Source of the DNA: Climacteris rufus
Lineage: Eukaryota; Chordata; Aves; Passeriformes; Climacteridae
Assembly: GCA_013398175.1 (NCBI GenBank)
Contig: VZRZ01007419.1
Location: 103,482-167,481, forward strand
Reading direction: 5' to 3'
DNA: 64,000 nt
Shown here: piece after piece, positions 12,651 to 25,990 of the stretch
Layout of the letters: each line of letters starts with the position of its first letter
Position numbering within the stretch: the stretch's first letter is position 1
Translations under genes and position numbers: made by a program
Notes under the pieces: generated by a model
Seen by the model: only the letters and a program-made list of their open reading frames with translations
Told to the model about the DNA's origin: nothing
Databases searched by the model: none

Positions 12651-15600
12651 ACAAGATAGCTTGATGCCAAAATGCTGGTTAATGTCCTTATTGTCTAAAA
12701 AGACATGAACTACCCTAAACCTAGGCTGTCTATATAGAATAAGGAATTAATACAGTATTAGGGCTCAGAACTCATATGAACCACAGGGCTCAAGTGGTGT
12801 TAATAATTGCTTTAAAATGTGGAAAGTGCACATTGAAGTTGTAGCTCTGTTCACTGGGATGCTGTAGGAGACCTTTTTCAGTTTCTTGCTGTTCCTTTCA
12901 AGGCAGAACTGCTTTGGCCTTCAGATGTCCTGTACCTGCCCTCTTAAACCTGTGTTTTCTGATTGTGAGGCTGCAAATTGAGCTGTTGGAAATTATTATA
13001 GTATCAAATGTTGAAATGGCTAGTTTCCACTGTCTTTTATTTATATCTACTGATTCAGCAACACACTGTGAAAGTTCAGACAAATTTGTAAGCCTTAATC
13101 TCCCTTTGATAAATTCATAATGACAGCCTCTTCATAAATAATACATTTCTAAATGTTTTTAATGTTTCTGCCATATCAATGTCCAATAGCTTCCTCAGAA
13201 GAGAAGCCAGGTTTGATGGTAGTCTTTCTACTTTCTTTCATTTCTTACTTATAAGAATCATGTCTAGGTTGCAGTCCTCTAGCAATAAACACTTGTGAGT
13301 TAGCTGCCACAGATCTTCAAATGCTTTAATATTTCCCTTGCTACTATTATCAAGCAATATAAACAGAAGGAATTTTTGACTAGCATCCTGAATTGTTGAA
13401 CTAATGGAATCACACTACACTTGAGTGACCTTTTTGATCTCTCTTTGAAAAGCCCTTTAATCTCTAAGGCAGACAGTTTGTGAGCTATTAGATAATGAGA
13501 CAGACAGAGATGTGGAGGAATTGCTACCATAAGCTCTAAACGCTGAGTGTTTTCATTGTTTGCACAATATATGCTATATATAATTAGCATATATATATAT
13601 ACATATAAAATCCAGTGCTAGCTAGGTTTTAAAACTTAGTTTTGACTTTGTTCTGAACTTGCAAATGCATGAAAACCACTGTGTAGTATGAAATATAAAT
13701 GAATGCGTAGATTGCAGTGAACCTCTTGCAATATGGGAAATGGCCTCAAGAGCATGCATAATAAATTCAGCGCTTTGGAGGAAAACCCTACCAGCAGCTG
13801 AATTTTCAGGAGTGATAATTCCACTGAAAAGTATTCCCTGCTACTCAGGCACCCTGCATCCTAAGACCCATACAGGAGAACACAGCATTAATCCTCAAAC
13901 CAGCAGTCTCCCAAGGCAGTTAATTATGGTGAGCTTCATGTATCAGATGAAAATGGTAAAATAACTGCCTACAGTTGGGAAGAGGTAATATTTGAAACAA
14001 TCAGCAGGAAAGCCAATAAATCTGTGGAGCTTTGAGTTTGTCTTCTCCAACAGCCGTACCGTTGATGTAGTAGGAAGCAGTTGAAGGTAGCTATTTTTTA
14101 TAGAGTGATTTTTGGACTACATAAAAAATATTTCACTTTTAACTTATTAAAAATATTCTTCACTTTCTCAGAGGTTATAATGTTTCTCCTTTTTTTTGGT
14201 GACAATAATTTTGTGCCTGAATAATGCTTCCATTTCCTCATATCTGAATTTCAGGATTACAATATGCAATAGCTTTGCAAACTATTGAACCTAAGCATGA
14301 GTTCATGAGCTATTTCAGAGGTTGCCCATCCATCTTTGCAAAATGGAAAAACAGATGAATCATTATTCTTTTGAGAGCACCCCAGAAATATCATCTCAAG
14401 CTTTAGATTCTGCTTGTGTCTGTGTTTATGCCAGATGGCTCTGGCTTAGTTGGCTGGGTAGGCATTGTACTGGAAATAGTTTCACTGTACTTCATATAGC
14501 TTTATTTATTGTCTCATTAATTTTAACTTTTCCAGAAGTTTTCCCTATTCAGAAGCCATTAGGGTTAAATTTCATGCCATCTTAAGAATTTTGAGTAACC
14601 AGAGAGAGAGCCTTGTCACATCACAGGAGCAAAACAGCAATTTGAGACTGCCCAAAGTATGGTTATTCTCTTATATTTGTAAGATCTTGAAGGTGGCCCT
14701 TTTTTCTTCTGTTACCTCATACTGATCACTTATTTAAAAGCTATAATTTGTGGTTTGCCAAAATTGTCATATAGCAAAGAATGATTTGTATTGTGTACAT
14801 GCCAGAGTCTCTAGTTATGTGGTTTTTTTTTTTATTTATTCCATCTGCAATTAGCAGCCTGTGTTATGTACATTTATATGCCGGGTTTGACCTTTTATCC
14901 TTTTGCATGTTCCACAAGTGCAGACACTTATTTTGTCAGAGTGGCACAACCATTTGTCACTGAGCAAAACCTGCAAAGAACCTGGAATGATTTGTGGTGT
15001 GTAGGTTGATTATATGTCCTTCAGAAGCCTTCTGAAGAAAGTGAACAGCACCTCATTTATTGTTGTAAACAACAAAAAGCCTTTTGTGCTAACTGCTGCT
15101 AATGTTTGAAGAGAGCTTTTGCTCCAAGGCATGATTTGAAGTATACTCTATTTACCTGAGGTTACTGCTGGCAAAGATTTTTCCATCACCGCTTAATTTT
15201 TTCTCGTTCATGTCTCTTCTTCTGACTTTTATAGATGCAGGCCATCTCCATTTCTCCATATGGAGAAAACACTTTGCAAAATAAATTTGAGCACAGTGTA
15301 TTGAGGTGGTGTAGAAACAGTGAATTCCCAGCAGGATTTTAATTATCAATTAGTGCTGGTTGCAGGCAAGCTAACCTATGAATTTCAAAAGTACAGCATC
15401 CAAGGCATGACTTCAGAGCACTTCAAAGAAAAAATGGCTTTGTCAATAGAAACTGCAGTATACTTAACTTAGAGATAAGGTGTAAAGTAGACTCAGAGAC
15501 ATATATCTTAAAATGCTCTCCACTTTTCCAAATAATTTAAGTATCAGTGGAGAAAACAATTCCTGCCTTTCTAGAAAGTCCTAGTGCAAAACTCCATTTC

Positions 15601-18600
15601 ACTTTAGGGAGAGTGTCACTGTATTAAATCGACTTTGTTCACAGACTTGCAATACAAGGATTGTTGGGACTGTGGGGCAGGGAAATGTGCTAAGAATGGG
15701 ATAGTTATTTTCCTCCCTGTTGTTTGCAGATGTGATTGGGTTAATCTGCATTTAGAAACTTTAATCTCATTTGTCATATTTAAGCCAAACTGGAACTTTG
15801 CACATGAACTGTTCTAGGAGGGTTAGTGAGTCTCAGGCTAGTAAATAATTTTCCTGGATGAAAAGAGCCTAAATCCAGTAGCTGGGGGAGATTTTCATCA
15901 ATAAAGCCTAGTAGCAGTTCCACTTAAAAATAGTTGGGTTTTTTTTACTTGCCTGAAGTGACCAGGAATTCTGATAGCAGCAGATGCTTGTAAGTGAGAA
16001 CATCCTTTACTGTCATGAGCATATGCCTGGCATGAATTTTTGGGTGTCTTTGGGGAGACTTTGCATACCTAGTGGTCCAAACTGTGTAAGTTTAGTAATA
16101 GTCCTAAATTTTTAGAAGTATATTTATAGGAGTGCTAAGTTAGTTATACTTTATGCAAGTGATAGCTTAATTTAATTTCATTCAAAATAGAATGAATATT
16201 CAACTTTAAAGTTTGTTGTTGTATTTATAATTTTGAGGATGTCTTTACTGTATTGGGTCCCCAAAACTTCTGAAGAAATAATTGGAAGGGACTGCAGCCT
16301 GGTATTCAAAAAGGACTTTTACCTGCTTGGATGGCTTCTACTGTCTGTGCTGCAGGCTCTGTTTCCAAAGGAAGTTATTTAGAGATGCCATGGACACCTG
16401 CTTTATGGGTTGCTGCTGTTTTCCGTAGGGGCTCCAAAAGATTCCAGTTACCAGTTGAACCCAGATCTTAAACGTGTTATGTGCAGACACACACATCCAA
16501 AGCTATGTACTTACTGAGGTCCTAGAACCTTTGGCTTGCACTAAGGTGAAAAAAGTAATGATAATCTCATCCCTAAAAGAACAGTCTTTAAAATAGTTTC
16601 CTGAAAAAATGAGTTAGGTATCCAAATTCAGACAGTTGCCTGTAATTGTTGCCCTTGAGGTCTAAAGAAGGGCAAGACCTAGCAAAACAAAAGCAAGGAG
16701 TTAGAAAAAGGAAAAAGATACCAATAGGATGGTATGGTTTTTGCTAGGTAATTATGTGCAAATATTTGGCTTGTAGTTGATAATAATTATATTTGCTTTC
16801 AGATATTGCAGAAACAGTAGGCTTTTGGGGGGATTCACATTCACGGTGGCTTGATTGACTGTGAGTGATGATATTTTGGTAAAATTATTTTATTGCCATT
16901 CTGTAAAGACCAGAAAATGTAAAACACGGTACCAAAGTCACATGTGAAATGCTAGTTTTACTTGAACATGCTGAACATGTACGATTAAAATTGAAAATAT
17001 CTCTCTGTAGGAAACTGCAGGTGTGACTATTTTTAATGTAAACTTGTATTCTAACATGGACTCTGTAGGTTTGCTTTCTCATTTTCAAGCGTAGCCTGAA
17101 AACATCTGGCATTACTCCCTTAAATCCTCCTAATCTTCTGCTTGATTACACGTCCCACTCGAATGATTGTCCCTCAGAAAAACAAAAATAAGCTTATTTC
17201 ATATGTAAGAGTTTTTAACTTGAGTTCATATTAAAGGACAAGTGAATAAATAAAACTGTGTCTTTGTAGCCTTTTACTGAGCACTGTTCTCGATGTTCTT
17301 GAAGAATGATAATGATGTAAAATACCACTTGCTTCTGTTACAATATTTAAGTAACAACAACAACAAAGCAGTTAGCATTAACTATTTCCATATATTCAAA
17401 GTTTAATTTTGCTATTTTTTACTTGGAAATTTTTAATCTCTTCCCTGGTAAAGAATCCGGCAGCAGGAAGGGTTAGGGCTTTTTAAGACTTTGATACTAC
17501 TTGTGAAGTCCTTGATGCTGCTTTCCAATGGATGATAGTTCATTAAAACACTTGCTGATCACGGGCTGCTGTTTGAAAAGGCAATAGTAGTAATAACTTT
17601 GCCAATAACTGTGCCTAAGAGCAGCTGGAAGGTTTTGCTCTCGGGGGGAATGGCACAGCAGCAGCATGCTGACTTGCCTTAGTTGTTCTGCAACTGTTGA
17701 ACATTAAATGAAAGGCTGCCCCTCCTGAAGACACACAGGCACTTGAAGCTCATATTTTTGTAACATTTTATTTAGGTGAAGTTAGAAATCTTTGGATTTA
17801 GGACCCACCTCCTGTCTGGTTTTGTAGCACCGTCTTCATTTCAGTGAAGCCACCTAACACTAGCTAGAGAATTTGTTCTTTATTTATTTTTTTTTAAGAT
17901 ACATTTTACAGAGATTTGGATAAGCCAGAGCTGCTCTTGAGTGCATGATCATATTTTATAGATTTTTAAGACATAAAAAATTGAAGCTATTCTATCCTGG
18001 TTTCAGGAGCTATGAGGCTGAATGCTCCATTTTGCCTGCATATGATATTCGAAGTATTAATTGTAATGAAATGCATTATATATATTTGCATGTATTTTAT
18101 CAGGTAGGAGGTACTGCAGGTACCTAGATTGTGTAAGTGAATTGTGTGATTAAAATAAAAACTGTTTGTAATGGCTAGAACAAAGAAGATTATGAATAAT
18201 GAAGCTTAAAAAATTGAAAGACTTTCTCCTGTAGTGCCAGTAGTTGAGTTCATTTAACTGTGAAGGTTAATCTTTCTCGTTACAGAAAGCGTTCTCTACA
18301 AAATGTACCTTATGCTTGCTTTTCAGTCCTGTTTTTAGTTTCAAACACACTTTTATCTCCGGTTAAATTTGTTACAGGTGTAGAAACAATCCTTGATGCC
18401 ATTTTAATTGTATAAAGAAAATGAGACCCAAAGAAAATTGATTTGCATTTAACAGTGCTAGATTGGCCTAATTGTTTACTTCTCTAAATTCCCTTGCTAA
18501 ATACTGTACTTTCCCTGTGAGGCCAATTTCTGTTATTACACAGTGGATTATGTATGATCAGGCACAGTAGGAGTGGAAATGTTGTCATCACAATGTTAGA

Positions 18601-19878
18601 AGATGGAGGAAGGAGGAACCTGTGTTTGTAGCAGTAGGACATTGAACATGCAAATGTTTGGTGCCTATCTTCCACCATATGAATTATGTGGAGAGAGTTA
18701 TTTATGGCCAGCATCTATTTCTTGCTTCTCTTCTTTATGGTACTTACCTATTCAGTGTACTAAGAAATGTCTGCTACTTAATACCTGTTTGTTTCCTTTC
18801 TATAATCTTCTTTAAACAGCTCTGCCAGGTGTGAAATATTTCTCTCATGCTCATGTCCTGTTGCTGACATCTTGTGCTAATAAATCAGTCTTGAACGATC
18901 GCCCATCCTGATTTGGTCTGAGTTAGTTCGGGATCTGTGACTGTGCAAAGTTGGCAACCAAGTTTTGTAAACATACAAAGCTGAAAGCAGCCTTTTCTTT
19001 TTTTGGTCAAGATTAATGGTAGCACTATTGTTAAAATACACCGATTAAAAATGTAGCTTAGGTGTTTTGAAAGAAAAAGAGTTTATTATTTTCCTGTATC
19101 CTTCCTCTGTTTTCAAAGAGTAAATTATCTCCTTCCTGCTACTTATATTCTAGCATACAACTTCCTTTTCTGGACACTTGGGCTCTGTTCATCCCGTTAA
19201 ACTGTTTATTGCCGTTACTTCACAAATCTTGATGGTGTTTGCTAAGAGAATAGTTTGAAGATCAGCTCTTCTGTATCACTCTCATATTTTAACTCTTTTT
19301 TTTTTTTTTTTTTGCTAGTGAGCTGTAACATATCACCAAGAGTCTGTGTGAGTGCTAATGCCAGCCCAAAAAAGGGACAGAAGCACACACATAAAGTCAG
19401 TTAGAAGTCAGTTAGAGGGGACAGTGAGCTCAGCTGTCTGCTAGAAACTTATGCCGATGGTGGCCGTGGCTATAGCAGAAACATGATATAAATCATGCCA
19501 GTCATCCACTTATCCTTGGCTGTGTGATTCTCCCATTTTCCTTGCACTTGCATTTGTGTGATTGTTAATTGTTTATGGAATAGACTAAAATTAGTAGGTT
19601 TTTTTTTTTTCTGTTATTTGGTTTTCAGGCAGATTTTTACACTGAATCAGTTCACATAGTCACTAAGTATCAATGACTGCGAAAGAAAGGGAGCAGGATT
19701 TATGGCAGCACAACTGCCCTCTGACTTTGAAACCACAGCTAGAGAGTGATTAAATGATTCAAGTGGTAATTTACAAACATATATGTGTGTAGAATTAAGT
19801 AGAAGATTCAAGAAAAGGCTTGATGTCAAGTTGATGCAATTTTCTGTAAATCGTATTTTTTCATACTTTTTTTTACAG

Positions 19879-19943
19879 TTGCTGCTAACTTACAGAAGAT
19901 AGTAGATGATCCAAAGGCCTTGAAAACATTGACTTTTAAGTTG
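19879..19943 (+). CDS. STK39: STK39 penultimate exon
   Basis: This 65-base exon begins with two bases completing a Val codon and reads AANLQKIVDDPKALKTLTFK then L, ending in phase 0 at a gtaagt donor. The acceptor is a strong pyrimidine tract (tttttttacag). The segment DDPKALKTLTF separates STK39 from OXSR1, which to my memory differs clearly here, and is the best single piece of evidence for the gene name. The exon adds the later strands and helix of the C-terminal docking domain. Confidence 0.97.
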
Positions 19944-22900
19944 GTAAGTATCAAGGGAAGAAACAAACAAATTATCACGATATTCACGTAGAGTCTGGGT
20001 TCTATCTCATTTACATCTATTTTGTTGAATAAATGTGTTGACAGATGAGATGACTGAAATTGCCGTATATTAGAGAAAAAGCTTAAACTCTATTTTGACA
20101 GGACAACTCCATAACTGCTTGGGGAAGGAGGTTCAGTCATGTGAGTTCTGAGGAAGTTTGAGGTTTAGGTGAGAAACTGCAGTAGGAAAATCCCTGGGAA
20201 GAATTGCAGAAAAAAAGTAAAGCAGAGAAAACTGTAGTTGCTAGATTAACACTCCTTCACCCCCACACCCTTAGGTCTACACTGGCTGAAATGTCCTCTG
20301 CTAATGGATATTTTGTTCCAATCCCATTTTTTTCAACGCTTGCCACCATTTTTCTTGCATGCAGGTCACCTTCTCCACTGCTTGCTTCTCCTTAGTTCTT
20401 GCTTTCAATCTTCTTTCAGTAGACCATCCACGCCTGCAAGTTGATCTTTCTCCCACTGTATTTGATTACTGTTTCTCCTTCCCCACCTCTCCATCTTCTG
20501 TATGTATGTCATCAGACCCTGGGTTTGGGCCTGTGACTTTTTTCTATGCTGCATTTTGTGCCCTGGACCATGGGTCCTTAATTTTGGTTGATTTTGACAG
20601 TATCATGATAGATCTAACTTAATATTAATTCATTTACATTGCAAAAACTTGAGTCAGAATTGATGTGCTGTCTTTGTTTTTATTTCTTGCTAAAGTTAAG
20701 TTGAAAAATTGATATACTTGAAGCTATTGAATTATTAACTATGAAAATACCAAACTCTTACCAATTAGTTTTCAGCACCTTTTGCTGACAGTGCTCAGTC
20801 ACACATGAAAGACTAGACTGAATGTCTGTTAGATAAGCAGGTCTCCAGAATCACAGCTTTGTTTACAAAAGCAGCTTCCTCAGATGGGCTGTAGAGAGCC
20901 ATTTTGAGACCTAGTTGATGATGATATTTTAATTCAGGACTGTTATTCCCATGTCATTTTTATATAGATCTGAGGAGTTTTAGCTGACTCATTTGAACTC
21001 ATTTTTCTTCTACAGTCCAGTAAAATCCCCAGAAGTTCCACATTTCCTGTGAGAAGGGGGTGGGGTGGAGGAATAAACACATGTAACTCAAATTCTTTTG
21101 TTTCTCTGGCCTTTGCTATAAATATGGCTCAAAGGCTAATGCTCTTCTTTTTGCAGCTGGTCTGTGCTCTTGCTGCCTAAACATCTGACTTGGCTTTATT
21201 GTGTAGTCAATGGCATCTCACCAAGAGCATTTTGATACACAGATACTCCAGAGGCTCTGCTGAAATCTGGTTTCTTGTTCTCACACTTAAAATAAGGGCT
21301 TGTGATTCCAAAATATAATATCCCATAGTATCCAGGTTATATATGTTGGAAACAAATCCACTTGAAAATTTAGGTTGGGGTATTTTTTCTGTTTTTTGGT
21401 GATTCAGTTGGATTTATTGCTGGGGTGCAGTCAACATCACATAGTATTTCAGATTCCAGTGACTGAATGAATGCTGCTGTAATCCTGCTCCTTACCATAA
21501 TCAGAATTAGGAGACAATCCAAAATCAATGTCTTTGTCTCTGCTCAAGGTGAGTTCCACTGGATAGGTAGCAGTTCTGGAGGTTAAGTTTTAACTTCAGT
21601 TTCTTCCTGATACTTTTTGACCTAGGTTTCCTGTGCTGCTTCCTATTTTACAGGAAAAGAATGTAACAAGAAGTATCCTAATTTATTTTTCTCCTTGGAT
21701 TAATTTAATATATGTTCTCCTTCTAGCTATTTCTGTATTGTGTAGTGAAATTACTAAATGAATTGTTGCCTATGAGAACTCTGTGGTATCTTTGTACGCT
21801 TTACTGAGTCCTTGTTACCTCTTAGCAAGATTTCAGTGAATTTGAGAGTGCTTGTATACAACTTGATTAAAACACATTTTGTTGGTAAATATTTAATGGG
21901 GATTAAAGGTCTTAATTTAGCTAATCCTACATCCATTCAGAGAATTCAATTGAATGTACTCCTTAGTCTAGGATTAGTTACTAGTTATTAGTTACTAGTA
22001 TTTGTGGACAAGGAATCTTGTTAGTATCTCATTGCTTAAAGGTTGCTTTTGCTGGTATTTTGCTGGTATAGGGTATTTCTATTCAAACAGCAAGCCTGTT
22101 CATCTTTGGGAGAAATAAAGGAGCAGTTCAAGTCTTAGTTATTTTTGTCTTTAATTACTACCAAAATCGTCAAGAAAGTTTTTAATGTGAGGTGCTTGCA
22201 TGGCAAGGGTTGGATTCTCCCTCTTGCATATTTTTTAAACAGTGTATCTTTGATCTAACAATGATGTCATTCTGCAGAACATACATAGTATTAAATATCC
22301 GCTAGTTGCCTTGGCTAACACAGAATGAAGACTTCTCTACAGGATCCAGCTGTCCAGACTTTGGGAAGGAGGCTGCTTTAATACCCAAATAATCTTGGCA
22401 ACACTCAAGGAAACACAAAATTATTGCACAGCATAGTTTGCATTTTATGGAAGGATTTTGCTTATGAAACAGCGTGGAAAAAAACCATTAATGAGAGAGT
22501 GTATTCAGTCTCCACTGAATACTTTTATGTTGCAGTTTGTGTATAGTAGTTGTATTTATGCTAAGCACAAAATTTAACCTAATATATTGCAGGTGCATTA
22601 AATAGATATCAGATAAGGAAGGCATTTAAAATCTGTATGCATCTAGATATTCTAATTAGCATGGCTTTGAGGAGATTGCTAGCTAGAGTGTAGCATCATA
22701 TTAGTAGTATTAGCTCTTTTTAGCATAAAATTTTACATGCAAAATTCAAACTCCACTTATTTAATAAATTCCCAATCCAAGAACCATTCAGATATCTGAA
22801 TAGTAATGATTAGCAGTAATGATCTCAGACCTTTAACTTGCTGCTTCTGTAGAATAAGAGCTGTGAAATACTGTCTGAAGGGAGAAGTTCTGTTCTCTTT

Positions 22901-24002
22901 GTCTGCTCAAAGTAAATTTGAAGGAGTAGTCTGGTGTGATGCTTTCAGAACTGTCATCATAGTTTATTTTTGTTCATGAAAATTCAATGGATTATGTCAC
23001 TTGGTGCACCTTGTATGCACAATCTGAGAGCTCTTTACCTTATAGTGCATATCCACAAACCAGTTCTGTTAAAGGGTTCAACTGCTACTAATGCAAAAGA
23101 GGATCAAGAGGATTTTTATAGGGTGAACCAGTTCTTCTGTTTGGAATTTTGTGTAATATACAAAAGAATCTGAAGGCATCTGTCACAAGTAACTTGGCAT
23201 TACACACTTATAATCCAATTCTGTTAATATTTTGACTTATGTATAAACCCCTTTATCTAAAATGTAGACTTTTGTCCTACAGAAGCTAATTTTGTGTTTA
23301 AAAATTAAAATATAACAGTATTTTGCCTCCAGGATTTTTTTTAAGTAGATCTAAAGTAATAATTCAGTCCTGAGCAAAGTGGTTTTATATTTGTTGTCTA
23401 TGAAAATAGCTATATATGAAAAATGAACTGATCACTTGTGCCCATTTGTATTGTGACACGCTTTACTGAAGAATCTGAAATATACAGTTTTAAGCAATAG
23501 ATTGTACTGTCAGGAGGGAGCTGCCTTTCTGCAAATATTAGTATTTACTCTTTGTAGACTGCTTCAATTTCTTGTTTAAAAATTCAGTTGGTTGGTATTC
23601 CAAACCAGCTTGCTGGCTGGACTCATGAGACATTTGCTGTGCATAGCACAGTGGCAAAAAGTGGATTCTACACATGTATATTAGTTGCTCTTCATGAGTG
23701 AAAACAGTTTACTCCCATGAAAAAGCAAATCTGGCTTGAGTTTGGAAAGTTTGGTTTAAAGAATTTGCTTATTTCAGTGTTCATTTTCCAGTATTTTTTC
23801 CATAATTTTAATATTGATTACACAAGTTTACTAAAATTAAAGATGCAATTGGTTGACACTGACACAGGCTACATTAAGGAGCCTGAAGTGTTCCTTCAAC
23901 AAAGCTGTTTGCTGAGTAGGCAATACAGGGAAAATTTATATCCTGGCTGTCAAATGCTCCTTTGTAGCGTGATATACTAAACATTTCTGTTTGTACTTGC
24001 AG
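19944..24002 (+). other. STK39: STK39 last intron, 4.1 kb
   Basis: Intron from a gtaagt donor to a gtacttgcag acceptor. AT-rich with no recognised repeats, RNA genes or coding exons. The open frames inside it are short and lack any family signature. Confidence 0.9.
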
Positions 24003-24077
24003 GCCTCTGGCTGTGATGGCACTGAGATTCCTGATGAAGTGAAACTGATTGGTTTTGCTCAGTTAAGTGTCAGCTGA
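24003..24077 (+). CDS. STK39: STK39 last coding exon and stop codon
   Basis: Twenty-four codons plus TGA: ASGCDGTEIPDEVKLIGFAQ then LSVS and stop. The ending LIGFAQLSVS is the STK39 C-terminus; OXSR1 ends with an isoleucine in place of the valine. Relative to human STK39 as I remember it, one Ser is replaced by Thr (GTEIP for GSEIP), a conservative change. With the three upstream exons it completes 86 residues of SPAK, a cytoplasmic Ser/Thr kinase activated by WNK kinases that phosphorylates NKCC/NCC and KCC transporters to control cell volume and salt transport. Confidence 0.97.
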   Translation, partial: ASGCDGTEIPDEVKLIGFAQLSVS

Positions 24078-25498
24078 TGTCTGTCCCTTGACCCCAAGCC
24101 GAATTGTGAGACTGCGAAGAGGCCAGCTTAAATGCAAAGGAAAATTAACGCACCACCCACTGAGTTCTGCTTCATTATCTAGCAATTCACAAAGTCAGAA
24201 CAAGCAAAGCCCACAGCTACACCGCTGCTGTTAACATTCAGAATGCTCCTAAATGTCTCTTAGCAGTTGATTTGGATCCCCCCTAAGTGAAAAGCCTGTG
24301 GAAATGCACTCAGGTGGCTGTATTTATTGGTTACAAAAGGAATTTTCTATCAAGCTTACTTCTTTCATAGACTTTGGGTGATACTATTTTACTTGTATTT
24401 GTGGTTGATAATACTGCCTCCGTTCTGTTACATTTAGAAATTAACATACATATAAAGGTTTAGAATTATTAGCCAAACTTGAATTCTAGTTTTAAAAATG
24501 ACTGTGAATTTTATTTTTCATATATTTATGCATTACACATACTAGTAATAAGAAAATGATTTGACTTGATTATGTGCTATTTGCAGTTAATCTCCCACTA
24601 TTTAAAAAAGTTTCAGGTATGTCTTCAAAGTATTTGGTAACTTCTAGGGGTTTTTTGATATTATTTGATTCGGCATTAGCAAGCTTTTGTTGGTTGTGTG
24701 TGTCAAAAAACCAGTCCACAAACTGATGGTCAAGGGAGTGGGAGGTGCCTTGCAGATATTAATGTTTTAAGAATGTGCCTGAGGCTGCTTATATAATTAA
24801 TCTCCATTTTCTAGAAGTACCATACATAAGGTACAATATATATAAATATATATAGTTATCTGAGCAAGGAGGGGATATACAGTAGCAAAGGTGTTAGAGT
24901 ATTTTGACTATGCTTTGTTGGCGAGTCTATGAGCTAGAGCTACTTTGAACTGTTGTTGGTAAGGTAGAACACTTACTGTGTCAATCTCTGATCTGACTTA
25001 CCCTTAATGATAGAAACCGGTTTCATACAGGTGAATAAAAACTTGAAGAATGGAACTGAAGCTTTATTTGAAGTTCTGCAAAATACCAAGGTGGAGGGAA
25101 AATAATAGGGCTTTGTGCAATGATCAAGTAAAACTCTGTTACGAAGAAAACACTTCGACCCAAGTAGTCTTCTGCTTAACCTGTGACATAGATGTTATGG
25201 AGGTAGGGAACCTTAGAAAGATTTCCACATTTGGAGATGTGTTTCTCGGAGGTTACAATTTAAACTACTGCCTAGTTAATCCTAGATAAGTGGCAGCTCT
25301 TTAATGTACTGAAAATGGCAAATATATATTATTAAGAGAAGTTATTTATAATGCCTTGTCATAATCGTTGAGGTGTTCTAGAACCATTTGCATACGACTC
25401 AGTGTAATCCCATCCCATCCTACTGTTTACATGATGATTACTCCAAGATGACTGCAAAGGTTAAAAAAATAAAATTGAAATAAAGATGTATTGCACAA
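24078..25498 (+). other. STK39: STK39 3' untranslated region
   Basis: About 1.4 kb of AT-rich sequence after the TGA at 24075-24077, continuing without a recognisable splice site to a tandem pair of poly(A) signals near 25.48 kb. It includes an AT-alternating stretch near 24834-24855. An internal AATAAA at 25034-25039 could give a shorter form. The extent is inferred from the signals, not from transcript data. Confidence 0.75.
25468..25484 (+). terminator. STK39: STK39 poly(A) signals (two AATAAA)
   Basis: AATAAA at 25468-25473 and again at 25479-25484, followed after about 12 bases by a CA dinucleotide suited to cleavage (near 25496) and then a GT-rich stretch (tggtttgtattttg). This is the full arrangement of a strong vertebrate polyadenylation site. 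Confidence 0.8.
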
Positions 25499-25719
25499 AC
25501 TGGTTTGTATTTTGACTTTCCATGCTCTGAGTAGATTTCAGTGGTGTTATTACAAAAGGCTGCTGCCCTAACTTAGTTTAGGAGCAGCACCTGGGGAGAA
25601 GGAGAGGAAATGCTGTTTGCTCCCTGGGGGCAGAGGGTTACTCTGGCTGCTTGCTCTTCAGGGCTTTGCAGAAGGCATTGTTAAGACTCGCAAGGTGTTA
25701 CTTGAAGAAATCACTGGTT

Positions 25720-25990
25720 CCGGGGCAGGACCCGTGTGCCTGCGGGGAGCTGCTTTGTGCGGGCAGAGAGCGGGCGGGCCCGGCGTGGCGCCGCTGGGCG
25801 CAGGTGAGGCTCGTTGGGCTGCTCAGGGCTCGGCGTGATCGGTGCCCTCAGAGCGCTCGGTGGGCGAGTCCCGGCGGCCCTGCGGCTGGCGATCGACGGC
25901 GGTAAGTGAGCCTTTCTTTCCCCGGGGCCGGGACACCGGGCAGGGGCTGGCCCTGACTCCCCCTTGTCGGTCTGGGGGCCAGGCCTGCAG
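25720..25990. promoter_or_regulatory. Small CpG-rich island downstream of STK39
   Basis: About 270 bases with dense CpG and long GC runs, in sharp contrast to the AT-rich surroundings. It begins roughly 220 bases past the STK39 poly(A) site. On the plus strand it includes a consensus splice donor (ggcggtaagtgag, exon end at 25901) and another at 25802 (cgcaggtgagg). Such islands often mark promoters, so an unannotated transcript starting here is possible. Open frames through it read as Gly/Ala/Arg-rich low-complexity peptide and I do not call a protein. Confidence 0.45.

Larger units (their letters stand above)
5188..19878 (+). other. STK39: STK39 intron, 14.7 kb
   Basis: Large intron between a gtaaat donor and a strong tttttttacag acceptor. 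It contains the solo LTR at 10516-10812, a (CAAA)n run near 10941-10960, TTTTG-rich simple sequence at 12382-12424 and 12567-12650, poly-T runs near 12009-12026 and 19298-19314, an (AT)n stretch near 13569-13608 and an A10-GC-T10 palindrome at 6340-6361. I saw no exon-like conserved coding segment or RNA gene in the rest. Confidence 0.85.

Noticed and set aside
3231..24077. Assignment of the left gene to OXSR1 instead of STK39
   Set aside because: The segments DTADG, DDPKALKTLTF and the ending LSVS fit STK39 better, and the B3GALT1 neighbour agrees with the STK39 locus.
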